NCBI GenBank assembly: GCA_000697335.1 | Contig: JNEM01010049.1 | Coordinates: 1 to 12,912 of the forward strand | DNA from: Conidiobolus incongruus B7586 | Taxonomy: Eukaryota; Entomophthoromycota; Entomophthoromycetes; Entomophthorales; Conidiobolaceae | Reading direction: 5' to 3' | DNA: 12,912 bases | Shown: positions 10,035-12,912 of the stretch, one piece after another | How positions within the stretch are numbered: the first letter of the stretch is position 1 | Layout: each line of letters opens with the position of its first letter | Notes under the pieces: generated by a model | The model's input: only the letters and a program-made list of their open reading frames with translations | What the model was told of the DNA's origin: nothing | The model's database searches: none | Program-made: the position numbers and the translations under genes

Positions 10035-11246
10035 TATCATTAAATAATAAAATTTAATTATTAATTGGTTAAAATATAAACTATTAAATTTTACCTAAAG
10101 TAAATTATAAATTTATAGGTTTTTAGTGATAAAGAAAATTAAAACTTGATATATCTACCTTTAACTTTTTTAACTTCTTTAAGATTTTAAGGTATAGAAT
10201 TAATTAACTTCTTATATTAAGAAAAGTTAATATTGTTTTATGTTTATTAAATATATTTTTAATATTGATTTAAATTTTTATTAAAGGAAAAGCTTTAATA
10301 GCTTTTTTTAACTAATCTAAAAAGTATTTAATTAGATTAAAGTTAAAAGATTGAAAAAGTTACTTTATAACTATTATTTTATTATTGTTAAGTTATTTAA
10401 TAATAGAAATTGTAGTATAACAAAAGGTATTATCTTACTAAAATATAACATTAGATTTATTTAACTTAAATTATTTAATGGTTTTTTTTAATTCATTGTT
10501 TAAAATATTTTAATATATTTTAGTATTAATTCCTATATTAACTTTATAAAGATATTTTACACCTAAAGATAATATATATCCTTAAATAATAATTAACCTA
10601 CTATTGTATTTTTGGGTAAAAATAACTTAATAGTTATAAACTAGTTTTGTATCTATTTTAAAATATTTAGCTTTTCTATTAAATATACTAAAGTAGATTT
10701 TTATTTTATTAAATTAAATAACTTTACTTTAATTAGTTTTTGTTTAATATTAGTAGTGACATTTAAACTTTTACTTAACTTTACAATAGGTTTTTTTTAA
10801 TTGGGGGTGTTTCTTTTAAAGTATAAGTAATATCTATGTTAATATAAAGTATATATAATAGTATTAGTGTTAACTAATATTTTTATATAGTTTTATAATT
10901 CTTGTTATATTTCTACAATAGTATTATATTTACTTATATTAAATAACTTATAAATATACTTTTTATCATATTTACTTATAATTTTAATACACTTAAGTTT
11001 AAGTTTAAATGTTTTCTATTACTATTTTTAATAGCTTTAGCTATTATAAACTAGTTAAAACTAGTAATTCTAATAATATTACAAGTTGATTTATCTTTTT
11101 TATAAAGTTAATTGATATATAAATTAATTTATTTAGAGAGGGATTTAAGTATAATAATACTAATAAAAAAATTTAATATATTTGTAAAATATAATATAAA
11201 ATAATAACACAGAATAAAAAAAAATATGGTTATATATTGTTAAATA
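10035..11246 (-). mobile_element. Tc1/mariner copy 1, main part
   Basis: The element resumes after the retroelement with the inner part of its left inverted repeat (about 10050-10125, ending with tttataggtt near 10112-10121). It then parallels copy 2 through the whole transposase. At 11245-11246 the sequence gttaaaTA runs straight into the outer end of copy 2. Copy 1's own right inverted repeat is therefore not seen at this junction: either copy 2 inserted just inside it, or copy 1 lost it. The bases after copy 2 do not clearly continue copy 1. It is strongly decayed, more so than copy 2. Confidence 0.88.
10139..11140 (-). pseudogene. Decayed Tc1/mariner transposase, copy 1
   Basis: Read on the minus strand, this is a relic of a roughly 330-residue DDE transposase. 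Visible pieces are SLGVKYLYKVNIGINTKIY near 10500-10570, a DNTFCYTT block with the second catalytic Asp at 10432-10434, the N-L-I-K region where the catalytic Glu should be (codon at 10327-10329, reading Lys), and a C-terminal KVKGRYIKF ending at 10139. The spacing between the second and third catalytic positions is 34 residues, as in the DD34E Tc1 group. Many in-frame stops and E-to-K changes make it dead. It is collinear with copy 2. The N-terminal start is not definable. Confidence 0.88.
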
Positions 11247-11458
11247 CACTAACCTACAAAAGTAATTAATAAAATTAAAAATATATACATTTCTATTAAT
11301 ATCTTAATTAATTCTAATTTACAGAAACTTATATTAAACTATATAATTAATAAATATTTTTTATTTATAATATAATAAATATAGTTAAATTTAATTAATT
11401 ATTAATTGATATATTAAGACTAAAAATATATTTAAAGTGAGTTATAAATTTGTAGGTT
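11247..11458 (+). repeat. Left terminal inverted repeat of Tc1 copy 2
   Basis: The outer end is CACTAACCTACAAAAGTAA, and the inner block near 11435-11456 reads AAAGTGAG followed by tttgtaggtt. It pairs with the reverse complement of 12602-12813; the differences are mainly transitions, with some indel-free A/T changes. The outer motif AACCTACAAA and the inner motif in inverse orientation give the repeat its own internal inverted symmetry. Confidence 0.88.
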
Positions 11459-11476
11459 TTAATATTGATAGAAAAA

Positions 11477-12500
11477 TTAATATCTAGTATATCTATCTTT
11501 TGTATTTCTAACTTCTTTAAGTTTAAAGGGTATAGAGTCAACTAGCTTTTTATATTAAGCAAAACTAATATTATTCTAAGCTTTTTAAATATATTTTTAA
11601 AGTTAATTTAAATTTTTTGCTAGGGGGAAAGCTTTAATTAATTTTTTTAGTTGATCCTAAAGATATTTAATTGGGTTAAGATTAAAAGATTAAAGAAGCT
11701 ATTTTATAATAGTTATTTTGTTATTTTTAAGCTATTTAATAGTAGAATTTATAGTATAGCAAAGAGTATTATCTTATTAGAAAATAATATTTGATTTTTT
11801 TAATTTATATCATTCAATAGTTTTTTTTAATTCATTGTTTAAAATACTTTAGTATATTTCAGTATTAATTCCCTTATCAACTTTATAAAGATACCTTACA
11901 CCAAAAGATAACATACATCCTTAAATTATAATTAAACTACTATTATTTTTTTGGGTTGTAATAACATAATAGTTTTAAAATAGTTCTTTATCTTTTTTAA
12001 AACATCTAGCTCTTCTATTAAATTTATTAAAATATATCTTTGTTTCATTAAACTAAATAACTTTACTCTAATTAATCTTAATTAAACTTTAGTGTTGATA
12101 TTTAAACTCCTATCTAGTTTTATAGTGGGACTTTTTTAGTTGGGGGTGTTTTTATTTATAGTGTAAGTGGTATCTATTCTAATATAAAACATATATAATA
12201 GTATTTATACTAACTAATATTCTTGTATAATCTTATAATTTTTATTATACTTCTATAATAATAATATATTTACTTATATTAACTAATCTATAAATATACT
12301 TTTTATCATATTTATCTATAATTTTAACATGCTTAAGTTTTGGTTTAAGTGTTTCTTTAACATTATTCTTAATAACTTTAACTATAGTAGATTAGCTAAC
12401 ATTATTAATTCTAGCAATCTCACAAGTTAATTTATTTCTATTATAAAGTTGATTAATATTTAAGTAAACTTTTTAGAGAGAGATTTAAATATTATAATAT
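11477..12500 (-). pseudogene. Decayed Tc1/mariner (DD34E) transposase, copy 2
   Basis: On the minus strand this reads as a Tc1-family transposase of about 340 residues, the usual size. In order: a helix-turn-helix near 12420-12350 (IARINNVS then STIVKVIKN); a PQLKKSHYKTR segment near 12140-12110; the first catalytic block FNETK (codon 12047-12049 reads Asn where Asp is expected); GVRYLYKVDKGINTEIY near 11905-11855; DNTLCYT with the second Asp at 11771-11773; and NLNPI followed by Lys at 11666-11668 in the place of the catalytic Glu. The C-terminus is YKKLVDSIPFKLKEV to the end at 11477. Thirty-four residues separate the last two catalytic positions. Several in-frame stops, including at former Trp and Gln positions, fit G-to-A and C-to-T decay. 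No clear start codon remains. Confidence 0.92.
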
Positions 12501-12601
12501 TAATTTTATAAAAACAGCTTAATAGTTTTATAATATATATAATACAACAAAAGAAAAAAAAGATATATATAAGTTTTGTTATTTATACCCTTTTAACTTA
12601 T

Positions 12602-12813
12602 AAACTTGTAAATTTTAACTCACTTTGGTTAAATTTTAGGTTTTGATATATTAACCAATAGCTAATGTAATATATTTAAATATAGTTAGTTATAATCAAT
12701 TAATATAGGTAAATTATATATTTTAATTTAAATATATTTAATTAGGAATTATTTAATATATAAGTAAATATTTAAGTAATTTTGATTTTATAACTTATTT
12801 TTGCAGGCTAGTT
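12602..12813 (-). repeat. Right terminal inverted repeat of Tc1 copy 2
   Basis: The inner block ctcacttt lies at 12619-12626, and the outer end ttttgcaggctagtt closes at 12813 just before TA. It keeps more G and C at the outer motif (gcaggcta) than the left repeat does, suggesting it is closer to the ancestral state there. It pairs with 11247-11458. Confidence 0.88.
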
Positions 12814-12815
12814 TA

Positions 12816-12912
12816 TATATATTATAATTTATTTGATTAAAAAATTAACTTTTTAAAATTAGTTGATTAATTTAATTATATTTAAACTAAATAATAATTT
12901 AAAAAAGTTTTT
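12816..12912 (+). repeat. Direct repeat, right copy (runs off the window)
   Basis: This repeats about 38-135 of the window in the same orientation. It begins directly at the TA that closes Tc1 copy 2 and continues past the window end. It shows no convincing match to the missing right inverted repeat of Tc1 copy 1. Its identity is unknown. Confidence 0.6.

Larger units (their letters stand above)
11247..12813 (-). mobile_element. Tc1/mariner copy 2, both ends present
   Basis: This 1567-bp element is flanked by TA at 11245-11246 and 12814-12815. It has terminal inverted repeats of about 212 bp at 11247-11458 and 12602-12813. Its left end starts CACTAACCTACAAAAGTAA, and the inverse of that sequence closes the right end with a few changes. 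From the outer end to the inner AAAGTGAG block is 188 bp on the left and 187 bp on the right. One decayed transposase fills the interior on the minus strand. The repeats are longer than the few tens of bases common in fungal Tc1-like elements. It is non-autonomous as it stands because the transposase is broken. Confidence 0.92.

Noticed and set aside
11247-11460. The inner and outer inverted motifs as two different transposon families
   Set aside because: The equal spacing of 187-188 bp at three ends shows they belong to one long terminal repeat.
10035-12813. The two Tc1 copies as a simple tandem duplication
   Set aside because: Copy 2 has its own two inverted repeats and TA flanks, and copy 1 has a separate left end split by the retroelement. 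They are therefore two insertions of one family, not a duplicated segment.
1-12912. A mitochondrial or bacterial origin suggested by the very low G+C
   Set aside because: Ty3/Gypsy chromovirus and Tc1/mariner elements with transition decay point to a eukaryotic nuclear genome. No mitochondrial or bacterial gene is seen.

Overview
This window looks like a transposon graveyard from a fungal genome, most probably a filamentous ascomycete with heavy repeat-induced point mutation (RIP). By eye it is far above 75% A+T and has only two CpG dinucleotides (about 360/361 and 1870/1871). Repeat copies differ mostly by C/T and G/A transitions. The elements recognised are a Ty3/Gypsy chromovirus and Tc1/mariner transposons. 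Host lineage is inferred from this decay pattern; no host gene is visible to confirm it. I found no intact protein gene, tRNA, rRNA or CRISPR array.

Layout. 1-2253: very AT-rich, unassigned, with a (TA)n run at the left edge. 2259-2658: a solo LTR on the minus strand with a perfect 5-bp target duplication. 2664-4203: unassigned, C-rich on the plus strand, with an anonymous less-interrupted patch near 3150-3411. 4204-4328: the left terminal part of a Tc1/mariner element (copy 1). 4329-10029: a fossil Ty3/Gypsy chromodomain retroelement on the plus strand, with two 398-bp LTRs and traces of gag, protease, reverse transcriptase, RNase H, integrase and chromodomain in the usual order. 10035-11246: the rest of Tc1 copy 1, transposase on the minus strand. 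11247-12813: Tc1 copy 2, same orientation, both long terminal inverted repeats present. 12816-12912: a direct repeat of the window's left edge (about 38-135).

History. Copy 1 was present first. The chromovirus then inserted into its left inverted repeat: when the retroelement is set aside, the spacing of copy 1's left end is 187 bp against 188 and 187 bp at the two ends of copy 2. Copy 2 abuts the right side of copy 1 at a TA, either by nested insertion or beside a truncated copy 1. The solo LTR is of the same family as the chromovirus LTRs, so that family inserted at least twice here. Every element is inactive as it stands. I did not find a new biological system; the points of most interest are the nesting, the long Tc1 terminal repeats with an internal inverted motif, the near absence of CpG, and two stretches I could not assign.
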